A stretch of 64,000 bases of DNA from Pseudobacter ginsenosidimutans (GTDB lineage: Bacteria > Bacteroidota > Bacteroidia > Chitinophagales > Chitinophagaceae), in contig NZ_CP042431.1 in NCBI RefSeq assembly GCF_007970185.1, positions 4,154,001-4,218,000 of the forward strand, written 5' to 3'. The notes beneath the pieces were generated by a model, which had not been told where the DNA came from, made no database searches, and saw only the letters and a program-made list of their open reading frames with translations. Shown one piece after another: positions 52,821 through 62,023 of this stretch (its first letter is position 1; each line of letters starts with the position of its first letter). A program made the position numbers and the translations under genes.

Positions 52821-54407
52821 TTAATTTGTTGAAATGGGTTTCAATAGGAGGTCATGGAAGTCATAACTGGGATCAGTAACCGGGGAAATGGCTTTCATCC
52901 TTACCTGCCCGATGCGGCCATCGGGCTCCAGGGAGAAGGTTACATAGGCATCGGCTTTGAACTCCCGGTGCCTCCATCTTACAATGAAGGAGTCATATTG
53001 CCAATGCTCCATATCGCCGGTCATTCCTGGTGAATGCGTGAAATTCATCACCAGGTGGCCACCTTCCTTTGTAATGGTGACGGTGCCATACCAGGCATCC
53101 TTATACGATCCTGCATATTGCTCAAGGGGTAGTGAAGGACGAGAAGCGGCGTTTCGTTGCGTGATGGCGGCCTGTTCTGTTTTCCTGATATTTTCGAAAC
53201 CGATGTCCTGTGCTTTCTTGTATCCGGCTACCCAATCGAAAGCCGGTACGCGCATTACATGATCGCAGATATGATTGATGATGGCGCTGATAGCCCCGCC
53301 GGATTCCTGGTTGGTGAGAATGGCGATGCCCAGGTTTTTTGAAGGGATCATGAATACGCGGGAGACGAAGCCATCCAGTTTGCCGCCATGCACGATGGCC
53401 CTTTCGGAGCGGTAATTGTAGGTGTAGAAGCCAAGTGCATACGACTGGTAATCCATCTGTGCGGGTTTGAGATATGCTGGTAACTGCGCTACGGGCATGG
53501 GGGTTACACCTTTCCACAAAGTGGTGGTGGTAGCGGGCTTGAACAATACCTTGCTATTGATGGCCCTGCCTGAATCCAGTTGCAGCGCCATCCATTTGGC
53601 CATATCTGTTGCATTGGAGGCGATGCCGCCTGCCGGATTGGTAAGATCAGAAATGCCATATTGAAGGAAGCCGGTCACTTCTTTCACAGCGCCATCGAAG
53701 CGGGCATGTGAGGAAGAACGGTTGGCGGATCTTTCAAATTGTGAAATGCGGCTAAGGGTCTCCGTCATACCAATTGGTTGCAGTATGCGCAATCTCACTT
53801 CGTCTTCCCAATCATTTCCTGTAACCTGTTTGATCAGCTCCCCTGCTGCCAGGTAGAGGATATTATCGTATGCGTAATTGTTCCTGAAACTATTGGTGAG
53901 CGGAATGTATTTCAGCTTTTTCACGATCTCTTCCCGGCTGTAATCAGTAGGAGGGAATTGCAGCAGGTCGCCTGCATAAGCGCCAATACCGCTGCGATGC
54001 ACCAGCAGGTCCTTCACGGTCAGTTGGCTGGTCACATAAGCATCGGACATGCGGAACCAGGGCAGATAATCGATCACGGGCTTGTCCCAGTCGAGTTTCT
54101 TTTCTTCCACCAGCATGGCCAGCATGGTGGCGGTGAAGGCTTTTGAATTGGAAGCGATAGGGAAGAGCGTATGTTCATTCACGTGATCTGTGGTGCCCAG
54201 TTTCTTTGTGCCATAGCCTTTGGTGAGTATGGGCTTTCCATCTTTAACAACGGCAATGCAAAGGCCTGGAACCTCAAAGGTTTTCATCACCTGCGTGATG
54301 TAATTGTCCAGTCCCTGTGGCAATGCTGCATTGGTCTGCGCTTTGAGGGCAGTTGGTCCGGGGAGCAGCGCAGACAGTGCCAGGGCTAGTAAACGAGTTT
54401 TGATCAT
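52821..54407 (-). CDS. Serine hydrolase, class C beta-lactamase type (DUF3471-like C-terminus)
   Basis: A 528-aa exported hydrolase; the signal peptide ends ALKAQ (residue 24). Catalytic motifs are SNSK (Ser86-Lys89), YDN (Tyr180-Asn182) and the KTG-equivalent HGG in AIVHGGKLDGF. The C-terminal 140 residues (ASRPSLPLEQYAGSYKDAWYGTVTI, LVMNFTHSPGMTGDMEHWQYDSF) fit DUF3471. It lies 21 bases before the giant surface protein. Beta-lactamases of this kind in Bacteroidota are usually peptidases or esterases rather than resistance enzymes. It is encoded third after SusD in the same run. Confidence 0.88.
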   Translation of the reverse strand: MIKTRLLALALSALLPGPTALKAQTNAALPQGLDNYITQVMKTFEVPGLCIAVVKDGKPILTKGYGTKKLGTTDHVNEHTLFPIASNSKAFTATMLAMLVEEKKLDWDKPVIDYLPWFRMSDAYVTSQLTVKDLLVHRSGIGAYAGDLLQFPPTDYSREEIVKKLKYIPLTNSFRNNYAYDNILYLAAGELIKQVTGNDWEDEVRLRILQPIGMTETLSRISQFERSANRSSSHARFDGAVKEVTGFLQYGISDLTNPAGGIASNATDMAKWMALQLDSGRAINSKVLFKPATTTTLWKGVTPMPVAQLPAYLKPAQMDYQSYALGFYTYNYRSERAIVHGGKLDGFVSRVFMIPSKNLGIAILTNQESGGAISAIINHICDHVMRVPAFDWVAGYKKAQDIGFENIRKTEQAAITQRNAASRPSLPLEQYAGSYKDAWYGTVTITKEGGHLVMNFTHSPGMTGDMEHWQYDSFIVRWRHREFKADAYVTFSLEPDGRIGQVRMKAISPVTDPSYDFHDLLLKPISTN

Positions 54408-54542
54408 GGTGTTCCGGTTTGAGTATTTAAAGGCAAAGCAGTCCCTTACCGTCTTTCAGACAGTGTTAAAGGGTGTCGCGGAAACGGAGAGGCCGCGGTG
54501 GGCGGCGCTCTCAAACGATTCCGCAGTTACTGCATAACCAAA

Positions 54543-55718
54543 CTAGAAAAGGTCCTTATCCGGCCAGGCCGTGGATGAATTGTTCACTGCAGGCCATACC
54601 AGTCTGTCGAGATCTGTATTGAAATTGCCACTGGCAGATGTATTGATCAGGATCACCCAGTTGTAACCAGTGGTGGTGCGCACCATCCAGTTGCGCGTAC
54701 CCGTGTAGGTGCCGCCATGGTACCAGTTGCCATTGCTGCTCACGAGGAAGCCGCAGGCGTAGTTGCCGCTGGCAGTGGTTTTGGAGGACATGATATTGAG
54801 CGCATTGGCATCAAGTACATCAGGTACAGTATTGAACCCGTCTACCCTCACCAGGAAACGCATCATGTCTATCGGTGAAGCAAGCCAGGCGCCGGCACCG
54901 CCGATACGGGGTATCACTCCTTCCGCATATCCATATGGGTTAGTGCCACCAACACCATAGTATTTCACTTCTTTTGGTTTCCTGCCAGCAAGACTGGTAT
55001 TGGCAAAGCTCATATTGGCAATGCCCATGGGCTTGAGGATAGAATCGGTTACATATGTCTGATAGGTCTTTCCGGTGATCTTCTCGATGATCATTCCAAG
55101 AATGAAGAAACCTGCATTGGAATAATCAGAAACGGTTCCGGGGGTATTGGCAAGCGGCCTGTCGTTGATCATCCAGCCGAGCAGTTGCGCCTGTGTGTAA
55201 GTGGAGTTGGCGAACATGGGATCATTACTGCTGTTGCCCCAGCCACCGCCGGTATGGTGCAGCAATTGCTCCACCGTGATCTGTGTTACGTTGCCGGGAT
55301 AGGGTGCAGCGCCGAAAGTGGTGCCCAGCACAGCGCCTGTTCCGAATACTTTATCGTTGAATCCCAGTCTTCCCTGCTGGATCAGTTTCATGATGGTAGT
55401 GGATGTGATCCATTTGCTGAGACTGGCCAGTCGGAACTGGCTGCCGGTGTCCACTTTCAGGCCGGCTTCCCTGTCGGCAAAACCGTATCCTTTTGCATAT
55501 ACCAGTTTTCCATTTTTGGTGATGGCCAGCGAAAGTCCGGGAACATTATAGCGTGTCATGAATGCTTCGATATCATTATCCACCACTTCCAGCACCAGGT
55601 CTTCCGTGGAAGTGCCGGGAAGTTCCGGTATCTCCACCGGATCAGGTTTATAATCACTTTTGTTACAGGATGCAAACCAGAGCAGGGCTATGATCCAGAT
55701 CCAATTAATATTTTTCAT
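54543..55718 (-). CDS. Serine hydrolase lipoprotein, class C beta-lactamase type
   Basis: A 391-aa lipoprotein with lipobox FASC (Cys18) and an acidic Pro-rich tether (DYKPDPVEIPELPG). Catalytic motifs are SLSK (Ser99-Lys102), YSN in SDYSNAGFF and HGG in WYHGGTYTG. It is of normal length for the catalytic domain alone, without the C-terminal extension of its two paralogues. The gene lies 42 bases after susD. A surface-exposed D-peptidase acting before uptake by SusCD is the simplest reading. The 135-base gap to the next gene is the longest within the run and could hold an internal promoter, though no consensus box is seen. Confidence 0.9.
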   Translation of the reverse strand: MKNINWIWIIALLWFASCNKSDYKPDPVEIPELPGTSTEDLVLEVVDNDIEAFMTRYNVPGLSLAITKNGKLVYAKGYGFADREAGLKVDTGSQFRLASLSKWITSTTIMKLIQQGRLGFNDKVFGTGAVLGTTFGAAPYPGNVTQITVEQLLHHTGGGWGNSSNDPMFANSTYTQAQLLGWMINDRPLANTPGTVSDYSNAGFFILGMIIEKITGKTYQTYVTDSILKPMGIANMSFANTSLAGRKPKEVKYYGVGGTNPYGYAEGVIPRIGGAGAWLASPIDMMRFLVRVDGFNTVPDVLDANALNIMSSKTTASGNYACGFLVSSNGNWYHGGTYTGTRNWMVRTTTGYNWVILINTSASGNFNTDLDRLVWPAVNNSSTAWPDKDLF

Positions 55719-55760
55719 ATTTCTATTTTTTAACGATCGATGTTGATGGAAAGGGATTTG

Positions 55761-57182
55761 TTATTGCGCCCATCCGGGGTTCTGTTTCATATTCCTGTTG
55801 GCTTTCGTTTCAGCGAAAGGGATCGGCATGATGAACCTGTTATTGGGATATGTGTAAATGGTTTCGTCGGTGGAGCGGATATGTCTCACATCCATCTTTC
55901 TCCTGTTAAGATCGAACAGGCGGTGGCCTTCGAAAGCAAACTCTTTTCTTCTTTCCAGAATGATCCTGTCTATGAGCGCATCTCCTGTAAGTGTAATAGC
56001 GGCGGCAACATTATCGGCCCTCTGCACGATGGTGGTGAGGTCCTGCTGTGCAAGGGTAGTTTTGGCCGGATCTGATTTGCCCAGTTCTGCCCTTGCTTCC
56101 GCTCTGATCAGGTAAGCGTCCGACAGGCGAAGCACTTTGATATGATCGTCATTGGTGGATGCTCCTCTCGGATATTTTTTTACAAAGTAGGCGGGATTCT
56201 CGAAGGTGGCATTGCGAACCCCCACGATGATCAGTGAACGGCGCACATCGGTGCCGGTGTATTGATCATAGAGGTCTTGCGTGGCAAGGCCTTCACCATA
56301 CCTGGATTGCTCATAGATATATCCGAGGGAGTTGGTGCCGGCATTATCCGTTGGGAGATTCACCACTTCGAACAAAGATTCGGAACTGTAATCGGTGGCC
56401 CAGCTGGCTACATAACTGGCGCGGGGCAGGAGGGTGAAGGGACCATTGATCGCTTCGGTGGCATATTGCTCTGCCAGTTCCCAGTTGCCCATGTAGAGAT
56501 AGGCTTTGGCAAGCAATGTTTGCGCAGCGGCAGGCACCATATAACCATTCTTCTTCGACACATTCATCAGTGTAAGGGCTTTCTTCAGGTCTTCAGTGAT
56601 ACGCTCGTACACTTCTTTTACGGTTGCCCTTGCAGGTGAGATGATGCCTGTTTGCGGTTCGGTAACGATGGGAACACCCATGTGCGATGCATCGCTGGTG
56701 AAATTATAGGGTTGCGCCCAGAAGCGCACCAGGTCAAAATAGGCGAGGGCCCTTACAGCGTACAGTTCACCAATCACCTGCTGGATGGGAGCAGTGGGAT
56801 CGAGTTTTTCTCCTTCTGCGATGGCGAGATTGGCATTGCCGATCACGCGGTACATGGAGTTCCAGCAGGCAGTGGTATAGCCGTCGGTACTGACGATGGC
56901 AAAATTGTCGTGGTCCAGGAACCGGCCTCCGTTGGAGCGGCTGATGAACACGTTATCGCCCAGCAGATCGGGTACGAGTGTGAAAGTTCTCGAGTAATAG
57001 TTATTGTCCTTGAAATGCAGGTAGGCACCATTGGCTGCTGTAGTAAGCGTGGCGAGGTCCTTGATGGTCCCTGTGAGTGGTAATGATTGCGGGTTCTTCA
57101 GCTCAAGGAACTCTTTGTTGCATGCCGTGGTACAACAGGCTGCTACCATGAGTGCGGTTATATATAAGCGTGATATTTTCAT
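55761..57182 (-). CDS. SusD/RagB-family lipoprotein, PUL D
   Basis: A 473-aa lipoprotein. ATG 57182 starts MKISRLYITALMVAACCTTAC with the lipobox at Cys21; longer in-frame starts (to 57299) would overlap susC and lack a signal. SusD features: EFLELKNPQSLPLTGTIKD, GELYAVRALAYFDLVRFWAQPY, LAKAYLYMGNWELAEQYATEAI and the C-terminal LILERRKEFAFEGHRLFDLNRR ending KQNPGWAQ. It starts 28 bases after susC. It forms the substrate lid of the PUL D transporter. Confidence 0.92.
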   Translation of the reverse strand: MKISRLYITALMVAACCTTACNKEFLELKNPQSLPLTGTIKDLATLTTAANGAYLHFKDNNYYSRTFTLVPDLLGDNVFISRSNGGRFLDHDNFAIVSTDGYTTACWNSMYRVIGNANLAIAEGEKLDPTAPIQQVIGELYAVRALAYFDLVRFWAQPYNFTSDASHMGVPIVTEPQTGIISPARATVKEVYERITEDLKKALTLMNVSKKNGYMVPAAAQTLLAKAYLYMGNWELAEQYATEAINGPFTLLPRASYVASWATDYSSESLFEVVNLPTDNAGTNSLGYIYEQSRYGEGLATQDLYDQYTGTDVRRSLIIVGVRNATFENPAYFVKKYPRGASTNDDHIKVLRLSDAYLIRAEARAELGKSDPAKTTLAQQDLTTIVQRADNVAAAITLTGDALIDRIILERRKEFAFEGHRLFDLNRRKMDVRHIRSTDETIYTYPNNRFIMPIPFAETKANRNMKQNPGWAQ

Positions 57183-57210
57183 CTTGAATGATTTAAACAT
57201 GCTGCAATGA

Positions 57211-60200
57211 TCAGAAAGTAAGGTTGAGTCCGGCGAGGAATTGCCTTGCGATTGGCAGGTTCTGGTTGAGGATACCACCGATATAGGTTTCAGGGTCATG
57301 TCTCAGTCTGTCGTCTTTCACCATGGTCAGCAGGTTATTACCTCTCAGGTATACCTGCAGTTTCTGGAAAACAGTATTCTTTACCGGTACGTCGTAGGTA
57401 ATGGATACATCACGCAGACGGATATACGAACCGTCGTACATGAACCTGGAAGAATTCTGCCCGGAAAGACCTGTCTGGGTTCCGCGGTATACCATTTTGG
57501 GGGAACTGGCTTTGTCGCCTGGTTTCTGCCAGCGGTTATCGTAATCCACTCTTGCTATTACGCCGTAATCGGTAATGCCTGAAGAAGCATCGTTGGAAGT
57601 GAATGCTCCCCAGCTGTCATACAATTTGTTGCCATAGTTGAAATAGAACATGAAGGAGAGGCTGAAGTTGCGGTATTCGAATGTGTTTGTTAAACCTCCG
57701 AAGAAATGCGGCGTGGCGCTGCCCTGGTTGAAAGCTTTTGCTTCGGTGAATTTGGTAGTGGTAGCTTTTTTAGTGCCATCCACCCACCACAATCCTTCGC
57801 CGGTCTGTACATCCACACCAGCCCATCCGGGCAAATAGTATTCGTAATAATCGCCACCGATCTCGCGGTTGAAGACACCGCTGATGATCTGGTTGGAGCC
57901 GCTCAGGGTCAGCATCTTGTTCTTGTTGGTGGAGATATTGAAACTGGTTTTCCAGCTGAGTCCATTCTTGTTGGCGGCGCGGATATTCTCGGAGCTCAAT
58001 GAAACTTCGATGCCGGAGTTTTCAAAGGAGCCGACATTCCGGTTCTGGGTGGCGGCGGTGCCGGCGGCATTGGTAGCGGAAATGGGGGCGTCCATCAGCA
58101 GGTCGGATGTAACGCGGCGATAGTAATCGAAAGAGCCGGTGAGCCTGTTGTCCAGGATGCCGAACTCGAATCCGATATCGAATGGATTGTTCTTTTCCCA
58201 GGTCAGGTTGGCATTCTCGATCTGCGAGATCGAGTAGGCGGGACTGTTATTATACGAACCGGAGGTTGTATACACGCCCAGTACGCCGTAGAGGTCTGAT
58301 GCCTGGTTGCCGCTGGTGCCGTAGCTGGCGCGGAGCTTCAGCATATCGATGAAACCAAGATCGCGGATGATATCTTCCTGATCGAGGTTCCAGGCAAGAC
58401 CGATAGAACCGAATTTCGCGTAGCGGACATTCCTGCCGAAGCGGGAAGAACCATCGATCCGTCCGGTCAGGTTCAGGTAATATTTTCTCTGGTAATTGAT
58501 ACTGGTATTGAGGAAATAAGAAACCAGCGAAGAAGCTGCCTGGCTGCTCCATGCCACAAATGGCGTGGCGGCGCTGGCGAGCGTATACAGGTCGGACTGT
58601 GCAAAGCCGTCTGCCTGTGTACTGATGTATTTGCTGGTGAACTTCTGCGCTTCCTGACCCAGGGTGGCGTTGAGGCTGAAATCACCAAGTTGTTTACTGT
58701 AGCGGAGAAGGTTGGTGATATTCCAGCTGATCAGGAGGCTGGTATATTCAGCGGCCCTTCCTTTTACACTGGCCGCATCCACCCAGAGAGGGCTCCAGAA
58801 CCGGTAGTCATCGGTAAAGCTCATATCGATAGCCATCTTGCTTTCTGCAGAGAGGCCCGGCAATATTTTGAACTCTGCACCGATATCACCGAGAAAAGCA
58901 TAGATGCGGGTATCGTACCTGTTTTCTTTACGCACGATCTCGGGGTTGTAGGTGATGGCGGTATAGGAGCCGTCTGTATTGTAAGGTGCAACCCAGGGTA
59001 CCAGCCTGTTGAGTGAGCGGATGGGATTGGCTCCCAGACCGGCATTGCCGATGGTACTCAGTTTCTGAAAGTTTGGCGCCATACCAACGTTGATGGACAG
59101 CCGGTTACTGGCTTTATGCTTCAAACGGAGACGCACATTCGCTCTTTCAAATCCCTGGTCGCGCACCGTGGCGTCCTGCTTGTAATAACCAGCAGAGGTA
59201 AAGAAGGTGGTTTTATCGTTGCCGCCTGAGGCTGAGATATCATATTGACTGAATTTGCCCCGGCGGAGGATCACATCGGCCCAATCTGTATTGATATTAG
59301 GTTTCAAGCCCTGATCAACCAGGTATTGGTAAGCTGCCTGGTTGGTAGTGATGCCGGCGAGTGTGGTATTGTTATTGAGAACGCCTTCGATCAGCAGCTC
59401 GGTCATTTCGCGGGTGTTGAGAGGTTTGTTCCTGTCTGACATCGCGATCTGGCTAAAGCCTGTTTGCACACCCAGCTGCACTTTCGTTTTTCCTGCTGCA
59501 CCGCTCTTGGTAGTGATCAGGATCACACCATTGGCGCCGCGGGAACCATAAATAGAAGTGGCGGAAGCATCTTTCAATACAGTAATGGACTCGATATCAT
59601 TCGGATTGATACCAGCCAGCGTGTTGGAAGAGAAAGCGAGTACGGTGGTAGGCCCATCAACAAATGGAACACCGTCTACCACATAGAGCGGAGAGCTGGA
59701 GGCGCTGTAGGAACCGATACCACGGATCCGTACGTTGCCACTGGCGCCCGGTTGCCCGGTACCGGTAGTGGATTGAAGACCGGCCACATTGCCCTGGAGG
59801 CTTTCCTGGAATGAGGCCCTGGGCTTTCCTTCCAGGTCTTTCCCAGAAACTACGGAAGCGGAGCCTGTGTATGAAGCTCTCGACTGTTTTCCGTAGGCCA
59901 CTACAATCTCCACTTCTTTGAGATCGGAAACTTTTTCGTTGAGGCGGTAATGATGTGCTGCATTGATATTGGCGGCCGTGAGAGCAATCTCGCGGGTTTC
60001 ATATCCCACGAAACTGATCACCAGTACATCACCCGGCTCTGCATTGATGGTGAATTTACCTTCAGCATCAGTGGTGGTGCTGGGCGAACCTTTCTTCAGG
60101 GCAACGGTGGCGCCGGCCAGCGGCTTATCGTCGGGGCCGGTAACAGTGCCTGTGATCTTGTTGAAGGCATCACTGCCTGTGATCAGCAGCCTGTCTTTCA

Positions 60201-60609
60201 AAGGTATCACCGGTTTGTCTGCCAAAACAATAGTGGAATTTTTGATCACATAGTTCAGTGGCTGATTACGGAAAATCACATCCAGCACTGATTTCAGTGG
60301 GGTGTTGGCCACCTGGAGATTTACCGGCAGGGCGCGTTCCAGTTGATCATCCGTATACGTGAACGTAAAATTGGTTTGCCTTTCTATTTCCCGGAAAGCG
60401 GCTTTGAGGGGAGCCGATTTGAGATTCAGGGAAACGTTTTGCGAAAGACCATTAGCAGAAACCTGCATGAGAGCGGTAAGCCAGAAGAGCACAGCTAGTT
60501 TCATAATCCGCAACATTTTAAGCACTGACGGGCTTTGAACAGGAAAGCAGCCCCATAATAGGTTCTTATCTGCCGCGGCTGGCCGCGCAGAAAGACAGGT
60601 TAATTCCAT
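57211..60609 (-). CDS. SusC-family TonB-dependent transporter with STN domain, PUL D
   Basis: A 1132-aa outer-membrane importer. The signal core is MKLAVLFWLTALMQVSANG (internal Met36 is an alternative start). The STN domain lies at about residues 55-125 (APLKAAFREIERQTNFTFTYTD, TPLKSVLDVIF), then a CarboxypepD_reg-like domain (GPDDKPLAGATVALKKG), the SusC box VEIVVAYGKQSRASYTGSASV, the plug (VRIRGIGSYSASSSPLYVVDG, DIESITVLKDASATSIYGSRG) and a barrel ending GLNLTF. The STN domain makes it the sensor arm of the sigma/FecR pair at 60816-62605. A predicted antisense RNA starts opposite its start codon. Downstream peptide-active enzymes suggest a peptide-type substrate (inference). Confidence 0.94.
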   Translation of the reverse strand: MELTCLSARPAAADKNLLWGCFPVQSPSVLKMLRIMKLAVLFWLTALMQVSANGLSQNVSLNLKSAPLKAAFREIERQTNFTFTYTDDQLERALPVNLQVANTPLKSVLDVIFRNQPLNYVIKNSTIVLADKPVIPLKDRLLITGSDAFNKITGTVTGPDDKPLAGATVALKKGSPSTTTDAEGKFTINAEPGDVLVISFVGYETREIALTAANINAAHHYRLNEKVSDLKEVEIVVAYGKQSRASYTGSASVVSGKDLEGKPRASFQESLQGNVAGLQSTTGTGQPGASGNVRIRGIGSYSASSSPLYVVDGVPFVDGPTTVLAFSSNTLAGINPNDIESITVLKDASATSIYGSRGANGVILITTKSGAAGKTKVQLGVQTGFSQIAMSDRNKPLNTREMTELLIEGVLNNNTTLAGITTNQAAYQYLVDQGLKPNINTDWADVILRRGKFSQYDISASGGNDKTTFFTSAGYYKQDATVRDQGFERANVRLRLKHKASNRLSINVGMAPNFQKLSTIGNAGLGANPIRSLNRLVPWVAPYNTDGSYTAITYNPEIVRKENRYDTRIYAFLGDIGAEFKILPGLSAESKMAIDMSFTDDYRFWSPLWVDAASVKGRAAEYTSLLISWNITNLLRYSKQLGDFSLNATLGQEAQKFTSKYISTQADGFAQSDLYTLASAATPFVAWSSQAASSLVSYFLNTSINYQRKYYLNLTGRIDGSSRFGRNVRYAKFGSIGLAWNLDQEDIIRDLGFIDMLKLRASYGTSGNQASDLYGVLGVYTTSGSYNNSPAYSISQIENANLTWEKNNPFDIGFEFGILDNRLTGSFDYYRRVTSDLLMDAPISATNAAGTAATQNRNVGSFENSGIEVSLSSENIRAANKNGLSWKTSFNISTNKNKMLTLSGSNQIISGVFNREIGGDYYEYYLPGWAGVDVQTGEGLWWVDGTKKATTTKFTEAKAFNQGSATPHFFGGLTNTFEYRNFSLSFMFYFNYGNKLYDSWGAFTSNDASSGITDYGVIARVDYDNRWQKPGDKASSPKMVYRGTQTGLSGQNSSRFMYDGSYIRLRDVSITYDVPVKNTVFQKLQVYLRGNNLLTMVKDDRLRHDPETYIGGILNQNLPIARQFLAGLNLTF

Positions 60610-60622
60610 AACTTTGTTTTGG

Positions 60623-60714
60623 TTGGGTTAACAAAAGAGCGTCTTACAGCAGATTACTTTTTTGGGTAAACTCAATCGTCAACCGGAAGTGCCGCAAACA
60701 CGACCGGTTTTTTT
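60623..60714 (+). ncRNA. Predicted cis-antisense sRNA opposite the susC leader, PUL D
   Basis: On the plus strand (antisense to PUL D) AACCGG (60681-60686) and GTG (60689-60691) pair with CAC (60699-60701) and CCGGTT (60704-60709), with a 2x2 internal loop and a 7-base apical loop, followed by T60708-T60714. TAACTTTG (60609-60616) is a perfect TAnnTTTG box overlapping the susC start codon. RNA from about 60623 to 60712 would be about 90 nt, as in PULs B and C. No -33 box is seen. Confidence 0.5.
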
Positions 60715-60815
60715 ATTGGTGAACCCTGTTGTTATCAGGTATACATAGCAAAAAGTTTTACAGACTTAAGCAATTAGTTGTTTGGTGTTCTGTTCTTGTG
60801 CCGTTTCGTTGCGTG

Positions 60816-61961
60816 CTATTTGGTAATGGTCACTTTTTTGCCTTCTATGATGAACTTCACTTTTCCTGTGAGCTCAAACACTTCCAGGAGTTCTTTGATG
60901 GGAACGTCCCTTGATATTTTCGAATTGAATTTATTTTCTGGTTTGGCCAGCATGATGATATCTGCATCGTACCAGCGCGAAATATGCCGCATGATCTTTT
61001 CTATGTCCTGTCCCTTGAAGTAGAAATATCCATTCTTCCATGCCAGCTCGGCTTCCATATCCACCTGCTCTGCAATTTTGATATTCCCGGCTCTGTCCAC
61101 TTCCGACTGTTGTCCTTCTTTCAAGATCACTTTCTGATTTCCTGCCGCTACACTTACGCTGCCGCTGATCAGGGTGGTTCTGATGCCTTCTTCATCCTTG
61201 TAGGCATTCACGTTGAAACTGGTGCCGAGCACCTGTATCGTGGAATTGCCTGTTGTTACGATGAATGGCTGTTTACTGTTTTTCACTATTTCAAAATAGG
61301 CTTCACCATTGATCTCCACATTCCTTTCCTTGCCATCGAATGCGGTTGGGAAGCGGATCGAGCTCATGGCGTTCAGCCATACGCGCGAACTGTCCGGCAA
61401 TGTGATCTGGTACTGACCTCCACGCGGTGTGGCGATGGTATTGAAACCTGCTGCCTTCCCTTTGGCGCTTTCATAGGCTAGTTGTCCATTCGCTGTTTTG
61501 CGGATCCTGGTGAGCCCCTGTTCAGCGAGATAACCATTGGACGCACTGTCAAGGATAATGGTACTTCCATCTGCGAGTGTCAGCATCGCTTTGTTGCCGC
61601 CCGGTTGAATGATCACTGGCTGCTGAACGGTTTCGGTTCCTGATTCGGCTTGTCTGCTGGTAAAGAACCATGCTCCTGCGCCGGCCACCAGGATCACTGC
61701 CGCCACCCAGCCCCATCTTCTCAAAAAATGGACACGGTGTACGGGAGCAGCTTTGGGAAATAATTTTCTCCTGATCTGTGCATCGATATTGTCAGGCATC
61801 TCTTCCGATGGCTCATAACCCTGCCAGGCCTCCGCAATGATGGCTTCTAGGTCTTCATTATCTGTGCCGGACCTTAACAGTCTGAACAATTCTTTTTCTT
61901 CTTCTGGTGCAATCGTGCTGTTGAAATATTTTCTTAACAGATCGCCTGTTTGCTGATGCAT
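60816..61961 (-). CDS. FecR-family anti-sigma factor, PUL D
   Basis: A 381-aa single-pass inner-membrane protein. The cytoplasmic N-terminus contains DLLRKYFNSTIAPEEEKELFRLL. The TM helix (WGWVAAVILVAGAGAWFF) is near residues 87-104. The FecR domain (TPRGGQYQITLPDSSRVWLNA, EAYFEIVKNSKQPFIV, IQVLGTSFNVNAY) lies at about 175-275 and the C-terminal DUF4974 (IMRHISRWYDADIIMLA, ELLEVFELTGKVKFIIEG) closes it. It is 62 bases downstream of the sigma gene and 206 bases upstream of susC. The shared WYD-plus-LGTSFNVNAY layout with the other two FecR proteins shows common descent. Confidence 0.93.
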   Translation of the reverse strand: MHQQTGDLLRKYFNSTIAPEEEKELFRLLRSGTDNEDLEAIIAEAWQGYEPSEEMPDNIDAQIRRKLFPKAAPVHRVHFLRRWGWVAAVILVAGAGAWFFTSRQAESGTETVQQPVIIQPGGNKAMLTLADGSTIILDSASNGYLAEQGLTRIRKTANGQLAYESAKGKAAGFNTIATPRGGQYQITLPDSSRVWLNAMSSIRFPTAFDGKERNVEINGEAYFEIVKNSKQPFIVTTGNSTIQVLGTSFNVNAYKDEEGIRTTLISGSVSVAAGNQKVILKEGQQSEVDRAGNIKIAEQVDMEAELAWKNGYFYFKGQDIEKIMRHISRWYDADIIMLAKPENKFNSKISRDVPIKELLEVFELTGKVKFIIEGKKVTITK

Positions 61962-62023
61962 AGGATTGTATTATACAAATAGACAAGTGGTAGAAATAAA
62001 AGTATGACAAGCCCCCAAAAAAA

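Noticed and set aside
47736-52832. Many long plus-strand ORFs opposite the 1730-aa gene
   Set aside because: They mirror the low-complexity repeat codons of the real gene, have no signals or family features, and none has a supported start.
44804-55718. The serine hydrolases as antibiotic-resistance beta-lactamases
   Set aside because: They are class-C-like by motif only; their sizes, extra C-terminal domains and operon context fit peptidase/esterase relatives.
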